Positions 53,808 to 63,093 of a stretch of 64,000 bases of DNA are shown here, in pieces; position 1 is the first letter of the stretch, and every line of letters begins with the position of its first letter. Below the pieces are notes generated by a model, which did no database searches, was not told the DNA's origin, and was given only the letters and a program-made list of their open reading frames with translations. The stretch is taken from contig CAIXCY010000154.1 in NCBI GenBank assembly GCA_903918045.1, forward strand, positions 1 through 64,000, read 5' to 3'. The translations under genes were made by a program, and so were the position numbers. The stretch comes from an uncultured Bacteroidia bacterium (GTDB lineage Bacteria; Bacteroidota; Bacteroidia; Bacteroidales; Prolixibacteraceae).

Positions 53808-54141
53808 TACAGAGGTTCCCCAGCCTGCATGGTTTTTAACAATTTAACAGTATTTATACAGCCTATATCTCATTTTATAATTTAGGGATACAAAAGCTAT
53901 ATTAAACTTAGAATCCAACTTTCATAATTTGTTCCTGCCAGGAAATTGAATACCCGACCTTAACCTTATTCCCATATTGTTTGCTAAGATTGTCCCTTTT
54001 TATCTTTATACCTCCATTAATGGAATAGAGAAAAAACTGGAGTGATCAATTCATTGTTAAAAATTTAGTAATGAAAAAATAATAATTATTTCAAATGAGT
54101 AATTTTCATTGTTAATTCGTATTACCTCTAAAGCAAAAAAA
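53808..54141. other. 334-bp gap between the sigma factor and FecR genes
   Basis: No gene was found. The sequence is A/T-rich; a TATCTTTA near 54000-54008 resembles a -7 box and an interrupted A/T palindrome lies around 54071-54095. It probably holds a separate promoter for the FecR-SusC-SusD block. Confidence 0.4.
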
Positions 54142-55161
54142 ATGGATCAAATCCTACAAAATATAATCAGGGAAGGAAAGTCAGTTGATGCAACGCATGA
54201 GCAGGAGCAGGAGTATTTATCCCTGTTTCATAATCCGGAGCTTGAGTTTGACCTCAAAACCCAGCTTCTGGGAGAGCTTCATCAGACAGAAAATGAGGGT
54301 AATAATAAACTCTACTTTGATAATCTTTTCGAAAAGATCTGGCATAATCGGAGAATTGACATTTCAGATTCACATTCTAAAAACAGGCTTTTTATCAAAC
54401 TTGTTCAAATTGCCGCAGTATTGGTAACTGGTTTAATAATTGGTTATTTAATGAATTATTCCCTTACTCCAACTGCACCTGTTTATTACACTTCCATCGC
54501 TCCCAAAGGGTCGGTATCCGAAATGTACTTGCCTGATGGATCGCATATATTTTTGAATGCAGGGTCTGAGATAAAATATTCTGTCGAGGGTGCAAATGGG
54601 ATGCGGGAGGTTTTTCTGACTGGTGAAGCCTGGTTTCAGGTGGCAAAGATGAAAAGGAAACCATTTCTGGTACATACCCCTTTTTACGATGTTCAGGTAA
54701 CCGGCACTACCTTTGATGTGAAAGCCTACGCCATAGATAAAGAAGTGATTACCACCCTTGAAGAGGGGGCCGTTCATGTGACAGCATTTAAAAATTCGAA
54801 ATTCAATGAAGAGAAGGTGCTCATTCCCGGCGAACAGCTAATCTATAATAAGGAACTGAATAGTATCCAGGTGAGTGGGGTAAATACGAAGTGGTACACT
54901 TCATGGAAGGAGAATAAACTGATGTTTGTGAACATGAGTGTAAAAGATCTGAGAATATTGCTGGAGCGGAAATATGGTGTCGATATCGAGATCAGCGATA
55001 GTAGCATCCTGAAATACCATTATGATGGAACCATTAAAAATGAATCAATTCTGGAGGTACTTGAAATATTGAGACAAACCTTACCAATTAAGTATCAGAT
55101 TATAGGACAGAAAATTATAATTAATAAAGAGTTAAAGGTGAAAGGAGGGCGAATGAACTAA
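54142..55161 (+). CDS. FecR-family anti-sigma factor
   Basis: 339 residues from the ATG at 54142 (an upstream TTG frame was rejected). A short cytoplasmic N-terminal part, one membrane helix (about 80-100, AVLVTGLIIGYLMNYSL), then the FecR domain (APKGSVSEMYLPDGSHIFLNAGSEIKY, TGEAWFQVAKMKRKPFLVHT) and the C-terminal STN-like DUF4974 (KLMFVNMSVKDLRILLERKYGVDIEI). It relays the signal from the SusC-type receptor to the sigma factor across the inner membrane. Confidence 0.93.
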   Translation: MDQILQNIIREGKSVDATHEQEQEYLSLFHNPELEFDLKTQLLGELHQTENEGNNKLYFDNLFEKIWHNRRIDISDSHSKNRLFIKLVQIAAVLVTGLIIGYLMNYSLTPTAPVYYTSIAPKGSVSEMYLPDGSHIFLNAGSEIKYSVEGANGMREVFLTGEAWFQVAKMKRKPFLVHTPFYDVQVTGTTFDVKAYAIDKEVITTLEEGAVHVTAFKNSKFNEEKVLIPGEQLIYNKELNSIQVSGVNTKWYTSWKENKLMFVNMSVKDLRILLERKYGVDIEISDSSILKYHYDGTIKNESILEVLEILRQTLPIKYQIIGQKIIINKELKVKGGRMN

Positions 55162-55180
55162 ACTATTGTGAAAAAAAATA

Positions 55181-55245
55181 AGCCGGCGATGCTGTCACAT
55201 CAATCCGGCTCAATGCAATTAATAAATCGGTGCTGTCACACCAGG
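55181..55245 (+). other. SusC leader with hairpin and direct repeat
   Basis: AGCCGG (55181-55186) pairs with CCGGCT (55205-55210). A near-direct repeat, GATGCTGTCACATCA and GGTGCTGTCACACCA, lies at about 55188-55243. It is in the 114-bp gap before the SusC gene and may control its expression. Confidence 0.4.
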
Positions 55246-55275
55246 TAATGTTATTAATCAAACACATACAAAAAT

Positions 55276-58200
55276 ATGAAAAAAAACCAAATTGTATCCT
55301 CCCAACGAAGGAGAATGGGATATAAGCTAATTCTAAAAATGAAACTAACATTTATTGTTTTAATGAGTTGCCTGATGCAGGTTTCGGCAACAGTCTATTC
55401 ACAGACGACGAAATTTTCGTTTAATATTCAATCCAGGCAAGTGGTTGATGTGCTGAAGGAGATTGAGGAGAAGAGTGATTTTAGATTCTTTTATCAGCGT
55501 GAGCAAGTCGATGTAACCCGTAAAGTTGATCTCAATATCACGGATAAGAGTGTAGAGACAATTCTCGACGAACTTTTTAAAGAGCAGGGCATTAGCTATA
55601 AAGTGATGCCTGATAACTTAATCATTATTACTCCCGACAGTAATAAATTGGATAATCCTTCCAATAGTCAGCAGCAGAAAGCTGTTACTGGTAAGGTTAC
55701 TGACGCTGCCGGCACCCCCTTGCCTGGTGTCACAGTGTCAATCAAAGGGACTACTAATGGAACCATTACCGATGGCAGCGGAAATTATTCCCTTTCAAGT
55801 GTTCCTGCCGATGCAACACTTTCAATATCTTTTATTGGTATGAGATCCAGGGAAATTCAGATTTCAGGAAAAACACAGATTAATGTATCTCTGAGCGAGG
55901 ACGTTATTAAATTGGATGAAGTTGTGACAATTGGATATGGAACTGTAAAAAAATCGAATTTGACCAGTTCAATTTCTAAAATTACAAGTGATGCAATTCA
56001 AAACAGACCTGTTTCTACGTTGAGTGAGGTATTTCAAGGTCAGTTGGCAGGTGTTAATGCACAAGCTTCAAGTGGAGGTATACCAGGTGAGGATCTTACC
56101 ATACGAATCCGTGGTATCAATACAATTAATGGGAACAGCAGTCCTTTGTATGTAATAGATGGCGTTCCGCGCGATAATATGAGAGATATTAATCCTTCCG
56201 ATATTGCTACCATTCAAATATTAAAGGATGCGTCAGCCACTTCAATTTATGGTTCCCGCGGTGCAAATGGTGTTGTACTGATAGAGACCAAGACTGGTTC
56301 CGGCAAACCGACAATAACATTCGATTCATATTATGGTCTTCAGACTCCTGAGAAAAAGCTTGATCTTATGTCAGGACCTGAGTGGATCGCTTACCAGATG
56401 TATTACAGAAATGCATCGTATATCCGGGCAGGTGGTAAAATGAGTGATCCTATGTCTGCCAGACCTTCTGCTTTGCGAATTCCTGACTTCTGGAAAACGA
56501 CGACTGCTTTTACAGACTGGCAGAGTATAATATTGCGTACAGCTCCAATTCAGAGTTATGAAACTTCTGCTTCGGCAAGCAGTGATATGGGTAGTATTTT
56601 TACCTCACTTGGTTACCTGGATCAGCAAGGTATCATAAAGGCTACAGATTACAACCGTTACAATATTCGTATGAACGGAACGCTGAACATTGCCAGGAAT
56701 TTCAAGGTTGGGGCCAATATGTCATTCTCTAAGGCTACTCAAGGTGAGGGAAGCGCCAATTTAGGTGATCGTCAGGGGAAAGATTCACCTGTTCACCATG
56801 CCTTGATGATGTCACCTCTGCTGGCACCGGGTTCTACAGTAAGAACGGTAGCTAATAATTTTACAGGTGTACCTGTATCAACAATAACCTCTGATGATTG
56901 GGGAGCTAACTGGATTGATCCACTGGCTCAGTTGCAACAAACTCTTGACGAATCAAAAATTACACGCTTACAAGCTACCGTATGGGGTGAATGGAAAGTA
57001 CTCCCATCGTTGACGTATAAGATACAGTATAGTAACAACTATGATGGTATAACTTACGAATACTTTCAACCTGCATCGGTGAACAGAAGTGCTTACTTGT
57101 CGGCTGGTAACAGCTCTTCTTCGCGTTTAAATGATAATGTGCTCCAGAATATCCTAACTTTTGACAAGCAACTCGGGAAACATCATTTAAATGTACTGGC
57201 TGGACAAAGTACAGAGAAACAACAATATTACATTGCAAATTTAGTAGCATCCGGATGGCCTTATGAAAATATCACAACTCTGAATGTTGCTTCAACTGCA
57301 GTTACAGCATCCACCCAAAAGACAACCTACACAAATGCTTCTCTTTTTGGTCGTTTAAGCTATGAATTCATGGACAAATATCTTTTCACGGCCAGTGTAC
57401 GTCGTGATGGTTCCTCTCGTTTCGGTGCTGATGCAAAATGGGGAACTTTCCCTTCTTTGTCGGCAGGATGGAAAATTAATGAGGAAAATTTTATGAAAAA
57501 CATCAAGTGGGTTAATTTATTGAAGCTGCGTTCTTCTTTGGGAACTTCGGGAAATGACCGTATTGGTGATTATGCTTATTTGTCTCAACTAAGTACCTAT
57601 TATTCCGCTTTTGGTGGAACCAAACAATTGGGAGCAGCTGCTTCAAACATTGCAAATCCTGATTTGAAATGGGAAGAGACGCAGTCCTTTGATTTGGGTT
57701 TTGACTTGTCAGCGTTGCATAACCGACTGCAATTTAACTTTGATTATTACAAGAATGATACCAAGAACCTGTTGTTTAATGTTCCGGTACCCTACGCCAC
57801 CGGCTTCGAATCAACGCTGACAAATATCGGTAAGGTTCGTAACAGCGGGTGGGAAATTGATCTTACTACGCATAATATGGACGGAAAATTTAAATGGACT
57901 ACCAATTTAAATTTATCACACAATAGTAATAAAGTCCTTGAAATGGGGAAAAACACGAAACAGATTATCTCTTCAATAAATGGTGGACAATTTATCACAA
58001 AGGTTGGTGGCCAGGTTTCGCAGTTCTATATTTTACCTTCAAATGGGATTTTGACACCTGGTGACTTTGACGCCAGTGGTAAAGCCCTGGTCCCTATTAT
58101 GGCAGGGGAAGAAGTCGGTAACTTTAAATATGTGGATACCAATAAAGATGGCAAAATAAATTCAAGTGATTTTATCGCATACGGAAGTAACCTGCCTAAT

Positions 58201-58734
58201 TTGACTTGGGGTTTAACGAATAAGTTTTCATATAAGAATTTTGAATTAAGCGTTCTCGTGCAAGGTCAGACAGGCGGTGATATCTATAACCTTGGAGCCC
58301 GTCATATTGACGTTGGATATCCTGGACGTACATCATTCAGCCGTTGGGTTAGAACGTATAAACCGGCTTACTTACAAGATGCAATTCCGACAGAATATAA
58401 TACCGCCCACGGTATTGATATGTCATGGGACGGAAAAACGCAGAATACCTTCAATTTTGCCGATGATACAAATTCACGTGTTTACGATGCTACATACTTC
58501 AGAATCAAGAATATAACTTTAAGCTACAATATGCCTTCCTGGCTTCTTAAAAAGTTGAAAGTAGAAAAATTAAAGCTGTACGGTTCAATTGATAATGTTC
58601 ATACATTTAGTACTTACCCGGGTTTTACACCAGAGACAAGCAGTTATGGTAATGGAACTACACAGCTTGGCGTTGATTACAGTACGTATCCTCTTAGCAG
58701 AAGATTTACTTTAGGTGTCAATTTTACTTTCTAA
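55276..58734 (+). CDS. SusC/RagA-type TonB-dependent receptor with STN signalling domain
   Basis: 1152 residues (starts at 55276; the ATG at 55339 begins the hydrophobic leader and is an alternative). Domains in order: signal peptide, STN domain (about 48-118), carboxypeptidase-D-like domain (about 137-215, VTGKVTDAAGTPLPGVTVSIKG), TonB box region (LDEVVTIGYGTVKKSN), plug and 22-strand barrel. It imports oligosaccharides or other large ligands in complex with the following SusD-type lipoprotein. The STN domain indicates trans-envelope signalling through FecR and the ECF sigma factor upstream. Confidence 0.95.
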   Translation: MKKNQIVSSQRRRMGYKLILKMKLTFIVLMSCLMQVSATVYSQTTKFSFNIQSRQVVDVLKEIEEKSDFRFFYQREQVDVTRKVDLNITDKSVETILDELFKEQGISYKVMPDNLIIITPDSNKLDNPSNSQQQKAVTGKVTDAAGTPLPGVTVSIKGTTNGTITDGSGNYSLSSVPADATLSISFIGMRSREIQISGKTQINVSLSEDVIKLDEVVTIGYGTVKKSNLTSSISKITSDAIQNRPVSTLSEVFQGQLAGVNAQASSGGIPGEDLTIRIRGINTINGNSSPLYVIDGVPRDNMRDINPSDIATIQILKDASATSIYGSRGANGVVLIETKTGSGKPTITFDSYYGLQTPEKKLDLMSGPEWIAYQMYYRNASYIRAGGKMSDPMSARPSALRIPDFWKTTTAFTDWQSIILRTAPIQSYETSASASSDMGSIFTSLGYLDQQGIIKATDYNRYNIRMNGTLNIARNFKVGANMSFSKATQGEGSANLGDRQGKDSPVHHALMMSPLLAPGSTVRTVANNFTGVPVSTITSDDWGANWIDPLAQLQQTLDESKITRLQATVWGEWKVLPSLTYKIQYSNNYDGITYEYFQPASVNRSAYLSAGNSSSSRLNDNVLQNILTFDKQLGKHHLNVLAGQSTEKQQYYIANLVASGWPYENITTLNVASTAVTASTQKTTYTNASLFGRLSYEFMDKYLFTASVRRDGSSRFGADAKWGTFPSLSAGWKINEENFMKNIKWVNLLKLRSSLGTSGNDRIGDYAYLSQLSTYYSAFGGTKQLGAAASNIANPDLKWEETQSFDLGFDLSALHNRLQFNFDYYKNDTKNLLFNVPVPYATGFESTLTNIGKVRNSGWEIDLTTHNMDGKFKWTTNLNLSHNSNKVLEMGKNTKQIISSINGGQFITKVGGQVSQFYILPSNGILTPGDFDASGKALVPIMAGEEVGNFKYVDTNKDGKINSSDFIAYGSNLPNLTWGLTNKFSYKNFELSVLVQGQTGGDIYNLGARHIDVGYPGRTSFSRWVRTYKPAYLQDAIPTEYNTAHGIDMSWDGKTQNTFNFADDTNSRVYDATYFRIKNITLSYNMPSWLLKKLKVEKLKLYGSIDNVHTFSTYPGFTPETSSYGNGTTQLGVDYSTYPLSRRFTLGVNFTF

Positions 58735-58756
58735 CTAAACGTTAATATTATTCAAC

Positions 58757-60250
58757 ATGAAAACGATATCAAAAACAATTTTGATTTTTGTAACGTGTGT
58801 TTCGGGTTTGTTATTCCCGGGTTGCAAAGATTACCTTAATCCGAATCCGGAATCACTTTATACGACAAAGACGTTCTATACCTCCCAGACCGATTTTAAA
58901 TTGGCTATTTCTGCTGTTTATGCCAAACAGCAGGATCTTTACGATGGGCAAACAGGAATGTTACACTTTCTTATAGCACGAAGTGATGATTCCAATGCTG
59001 TCAATACAAATACATACTCTGATGGAGCTGATACTTTTACAGACACTTCTATCGGTCTCTGTACCACCAATGTCTGGCAAAGTTTGTATGTGATTATTGC
59101 GCGTTGCAACAGTATTTTAATTCGTATCGATAAAGTGCAATTTGACAATGCCACTACCCGGGATAATATAAAAGGGGAGGCTTATGCAATGCGTGCCTGG
59201 GCTTATGACAATTTGGGGAAATTTTTTGGAGGAGTACCATTGATTGTTGATGCTGAGTATACGGCTGCTGAAACCTATGCGATAAAACGTTCTTCACAGG
59301 ATGCAACATTTGCCCAGGCAGTAAGTGATTATAAGGCAGCAATTGCTATTCTTCCTGCAAATTGGGGTAGTACTGATGCCGGCAGGATAACAAAATACGC
59401 TGCTGATGCTGCATTAGGAAGGCTGTTTATGTTTATGAATCAGCCAGGTAATGCAAAATCATATCTTGAGGAAGTTATAAATTCCGGTATCTATTCACTT
59501 GCTGCTAATTTTGAGGATTGTTTCACTGATGCGTTTGATAATAATGTTGCTAAGGACCGTGTGTGGGAGGTTCAATATATTGGTGGATTGTCAGGTGAGG
59601 GGCAGACCTTTAGTGAAATGTGTATGCCGGAAGGTTACAGCGGAACCGAAGGATATGCTTTGCGTGGATCAAGTGCAGCATTACAAGTTTCAACAGATAT
59701 GGTAATTGGTTATGAAACTGGTGACTACCGTCAAACCATTGCCACTTCAAATCGGATTAAAGGTACTGGTGCAGCAGGTTATACCTGGTGTACAAAATTC
59801 AGTCGCCATTCCTACCAACCACAATCAGCTACCGATTGGGCTAACAATCTGCCTATTATACGTTATTCAGATGTTCTGTTGATGTCTGCTGAAGCCATTA
59901 ACGCCACTGAAGGACCTTCCTCAAAGGCTGTAGGCTATGTTGATGCAATAAGGAATCGCGCTAAGTTACCAGGCCTTACTCCTGCAGAGTCTGCATCTGC
60001 TGCTACTCTACTTACTGCTATCAAAAAAGAACGCAGGTCCGAATTTATGTTTGAAGGTTTACGCTGGTTCGATTTGGTTCGTTGGGGTGATTTTGTACCA
60101 GTCATGACAAATTTCCTTAACGAGTCAGACGAAGGGAACGGAAGATATGCACAAAATGTCCAATCTTTTCGTTCAATTTTTGCCATACCACAGGGTGAAA
60201 TTGACCGTTATCTTAATCCTGGTGTCATGTGGCAGAATACAGGTTATTAA
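58757..60250 (+). CDS. SusD/RagB-type nutrient-binding lipoprotein
   Basis: 497 residues. Lipobox LFPGC (Cys23) then KDYLNPNPESLY, the standard SusD start. TPR-like helices and the C-terminal YADVLLM-like ... LRWFDLVRWGDF and RYLNPGVMWQNTGY typical of the family. It caps the SusC barrel on the outside and binds the ligand. A strong terminator follows; no polysaccharide-degrading gene is attached, so the ligand cannot be read from the locus. Confidence 0.95.
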   Translation: MKTISKTILIFVTCVSGLLFPGCKDYLNPNPESLYTTKTFYTSQTDFKLAISAVYAKQQDLYDGQTGMLHFLIARSDDSNAVNTNTYSDGADTFTDTSIGLCTTNVWQSLYVIIARCNSILIRIDKVQFDNATTRDNIKGEAYAMRAWAYDNLGKFFGGVPLIVDAEYTAAETYAIKRSSQDATFAQAVSDYKAAIAILPANWGSTDAGRITKYAADAALGRLFMFMNQPGNAKSYLEEVINSGIYSLAANFEDCFTDAFDNNVAKDRVWEVQYIGGLSGEGQTFSEMCMPEGYSGTEGYALRGSSAALQVSTDMVIGYETGDYRQTIATSNRIKGTGAAGYTWCTKFSRHSYQPQSATDWANNLPIIRYSDVLLMSAEAINATEGPSSKAVGYVDAIRNRAKLPGLTPAESASAATLLTAIKKERRSEFMFEGLRWFDLVRWGDFVPVMTNFLNESDEGNGRYAQNVQSFRSIFAIPQGEIDRYLNPGVMWQNTGY

Positions 60251-60280
60251 ATAAATTCCATTAACAGCAAACCCATTTAC

Positions 60281-60320
60281 AGCAGGTTTATCAAAATCGA
60301 TAAACCTGCTGCTTTTTTTA
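60281..60320 (+). terminator. Intrinsic terminator after SusD
   Basis: AGCAGGTTTATC and GATAAACCTGCT form a perfect 12-bp stem over a short loop, followed by GCTTTTTTT. Confidence 0.92.
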
Positions 60321-60421
60321 GAGGTGTACATTCTTAATTTGAATTTCAGTGGAATTATTTTAAGTCTCAAATAAAAACTAACTACACTATAAATTATCAA
60401 ATAAAAGGCTAGCCAATTGTA

Positions 60422-60429
60422 TATATTTG
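60422..60429 (+). promoter_or_regulatory. Possible -7 box for the B12-binding protein gene
   Basis: TATATTTG fits TAnnTTTG, 41 bases before the ATG. No clear -33. Confidence 0.35.
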
Positions 60430-60469
60430 AAGTGTATTATCATGCGACTCCCCACTTAGAATAAATTGT

Positions 60470-61138
60470 ATGAAAAATGAAAACGCAGGTAGTTTCGCAG
60501 ATGAATTCCTTGCCAATTTACTTTTAGGAAACCGGATTAACTGTTCAATCATTGCCCGTAAGTATCTTGAGCAGAATCACACGTATCCTGAACTTTACGA
60601 AAATGTGATCAGAATTTCACTATACGAGGTTGGCCGGTTATGGGAGACCAATCAGATAAGTGTGGCTACCGAACATCTGGCCACCGCAATTACAGAAGGT
60701 ATTTTAAGCGAACTGTACGGGCAAATTATTTCGGACATGCCTGTAAACCGAAAAGTGGTGGTCGCGTGTGTTGAAAACGAACAACATCAGGTTGGCGCTA
60801 AAATGGTAGCTGATACCTTTACAATGAATGGCTGGGAAAGTTTCTTTCTTGGTGCCGGCATCCCTTCCGCCGATTTAATTCAATTCATTCACCAGACCAA
60901 TCCGGACTTGATTGCAATATCATTAAGTGTTTATCTGAATTTCGCCAATTTGCTAAAGCTTCTTGAAACCATACGTGAGGTGTTTCCCGATTTACAAATT
61001 ATTGTCGGAGGACAAGCCTTTCGTCATATTACACCTGAGATCGCTGCCAGATTGGGGAATACCTTAGTCTTTGCCGATTTACACCTTTTAGGGAAGTATA
61101 TTCAAATTTTGAATTCAAAAGGGGCTCATTCAATCTAA
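60470..61138 (+). CDS. Stand-alone cobalamin-binding protein with CarH-like Wx9EH motif
   Basis: 222 residues, cytoplasmic. The helical cap (about 10-90) holds Trp58, nine residues, then Glu68-His69, the Wx9EH signature of adenosylcobalamin photoreceptors such as CarH. The Rossmann B12-binding domain (about 95-215) has ExHxxG as E104-Q-H106-Q-V-G109, where His106 would be the lower ligand, plus SLS (151-153) and GG (180-181). No MerR-type DNA-binding domain is present and none is encoded next to it. A light- or cobalamin-responsive regulator acting through a partner is plausible; a B12-dependent enzyme subunit or carrier is the alternative. Confidence 0.85.
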   Translation: MKNENAGSFADEFLANLLLGNRINCSIIARKYLEQNHTYPELYENVIRISLYEVGRLWETNQISVATEHLATAITEGILSELYGQIISDMPVNRKVVVACVENEQHQVGAKMVADTFTMNGWESFFLGAGIPSADLIQFIHQTNPDLIAISLSVYLNFANLLKLLETIREVFPDLQIIVGGQAFRHITPEIAARLGNTLVFADLHLLGKYIQILNSKGAHSI

Positions 61139-61270
61139 AACAATGGTTTCAGGTTACGTGGTCTTTATTCCGCTCACTCATTTCAAAGAGGATTAAGCAT
61201 AATAAATTGTAATTTAGCCGGGTGCTAAAGCATAAAATAGAAAGTCCATTTAATTAAATATTCTTTTAAG

Positions 61271-62905
61271 ATGAAAAAAGTTCTGGCTCTGATCCTAATT
61301 GCTGTTGCCGCGATGGTGATGCTCTATGTTGGTATGCCTGTTATTGCTTATGGTTTCTGGGGATTGCCAATTGGAGTGGCTGCCCTGACGATGATCTGGA
61401 TTGCTTTAACCACCAATGTGATTCCGCAGTACAATGCAGGTGTTCAGACTTTTAAATTAAAATCGGGAGGTAAGATCACAACCGGTATTTTGGTTATTTT
61501 GTTTCTTTATTCGACGATTTTACCCATGCTTACCTCGATGCCTTTACTCCACACCTCCGAGTACCGGAATCTTATCGGGACCGTTGAGATTGGCGAGAAT
61601 CTTTCGACCCATATGGCTCCAATATCGATGGAAAAGGTGCGGGTTGTGGATCAGTCGCTTGCCAATATATTAGGAGATAAGGTATTGGGGGCACAACCTG
61701 CACTGGGAAGCCAGGTGCGTCTGGGTACCTTCAATATTCAAAAAGTCAGGAATAATCTCTATTGGGTAGCCCCGCTTCTCCATTCAGGGTTCTTTATGTG
61801 GAACCAGAATGAATTGGGGACCAATGGCTATGTAATGGTCAACGCTTCGAACGAACGCGATGTGAAACTGGTTCAGGAAGTTGGCGGAAAAAAGGTAAGG
61901 ATAAAGTATCAGTCTGAGGGTTACTTTAATGACTTTCTGGAACGTCATCTTTATATGAGCGGCTATTATAATGTCGGATTAACCGATTATAGTTTCGAAA
62001 TTGATGATGACGGAGTTCCGTACTGGGTGGTCACCAAATATAAAAAGACAATTGGATTTTTCGGTGAGAACGCAACTGGTGTTGTCTTGGTCAATACAGA
62101 GACCGGTAAATGCGACGAATATAGTATTGAAAACACGCCGGCATGGGTCGACCGTATTCAGCCCGATAATTTTATCGAAAATCAGTTGAACGACTGGGGA
62201 ACCTTTGTGAAAGGGTACTGGAATTTCTCAAATGAGAGTAAGTTGCAAACCACTCAGGGGCTCACCTTAGTTTATGGCGAGGATAACCGGTCTTACTGGT
62301 ATACCGGGCTAACTTCGGTTGGGGCCGATGAGGCAACGGTTGGATTTGTACTGGTGGATACCCGCACGAAAAAAGCGGTATGGTACAAGCAAAGCGGAGC
62401 CACTGAAGCGGCAGCCCAAAAGTCTGCGCGCGGTAAGGTTCAGGAGAAGCGGTTTTCTGCCTCTCAGCCGGTTCCCTACAACATTAACAATATTCCGACC
62501 TATGTGATGACGCTCAAAGATGACGGTGGTCTGGTAAAGATGTTTGCAATGGTCGCTATCGAAGATTACACGATTGTGGGGGTTGGCAATACGCTCACTG
62601 AAACCCTGATGGCTTATAAGAATGCCTTCAACATGGCCGGGAATAAAATTAACCCCAAGAGCAGTACGAAGAAACAGATCCTCAACTCGGTTGTTCAGCG
62701 TATCAATTCAGATATTAAAAACGGCAACAGCTTTTATTACTTTACCGTTGAGGGAAAGCCTAATATTTTTATTGGTTCATCACAGATCTCAAATGAACTT
62801 CCGGTAACTTTTGCCGGTGACAGTATTGCCATTAGTTTCGACGATGACACACAGGGATTGATTGATATTTCGAGTTTTAAAAACAGAAGTATCGGGAAGA
62901 GGTGA
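61271..62905 (+). CDS. Hypothetical membrane protein
   Basis: 544 residues. Three N-terminal membrane helices lie at about 4-24, 27-49 and 72-92. A large soluble region follows, without cysteine clusters or catalytic motifs I recognise; it contains repeated beta-type segments (FEIDDDGVPYWVVTKYKK, VVLVNTETGKCDEYS, VGFVLVDTRTKKAVWY) that look like a propeller or lipoprotein-type domain. Nothing in the neighbours explains it; it lies 133 bp after the B12-binding gene. I do not recognise the family. Confidence 0.8.
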   Translation: MKKVLALILIAVAAMVMLYVGMPVIAYGFWGLPIGVAALTMIWIALTTNVIPQYNAGVQTFKLKSGGKITTGILVILFLYSTILPMLTSMPLLHTSEYRNLIGTVEIGENLSTHMAPISMEKVRVVDQSLANILGDKVLGAQPALGSQVRLGTFNIQKVRNNLYWVAPLLHSGFFMWNQNELGTNGYVMVNASNERDVKLVQEVGGKKVRIKYQSEGYFNDFLERHLYMSGYYNVGLTDYSFEIDDDGVPYWVVTKYKKTIGFFGENATGVVLVNTETGKCDEYSIENTPAWVDRIQPDNFIENQLNDWGTFVKGYWNFSNESKLQTTQGLTLVYGEDNRSYWYTGLTSVGADEATVGFVLVDTRTKKAVWYKQSGATEAAAQKSARGKVQEKRFSASQPVPYNINNIPTYVMTLKDDGGLVKMFAMVAIEDYTIVGVGNTLTETLMAYKNAFNMAGNKINPKSSTKKQILNSVVQRINSDIKNGNSFYYFTVEGKPNIFIGSSQISNELPVTFAGDSIAISFDDDTQGLIDISSFKNRSIGKR

Positions 62906-62940
62906 TTTTATTATCTTATAAATCTGTTGTAGGCAGTTGA

Positions 62941-63040
62941 TATGGGTAGGAGATCAAAAGGAGTATAAAATATTTCGTCCTGGATGGGACGAAACCGTGC
63001 ATTACTTCTGTCTTCTACCCATATTTTATCCCTGACGGGA
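62941..63040. repeat. Nested hairpin element between convergent genes
   Basis: Outer arms TATGGGTAGGAGA (62941-62953) and TCTTCTACCCATA (63011-63023) match at 12 of 13. Inside lies TTTCGTCC/GGACGAAA (62973-62994), and just to the right TCCC-TGAC-GGGA (63029-63040). This looks like a dispersed structured repeat or a bidirectional terminator for the two converging genes. Confidence 0.65.
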
Positions 63041-63093
63041 TTGATTATCCATTTTTAAACGGTCATTAAGAATACAAATAAATAACTTAGATT

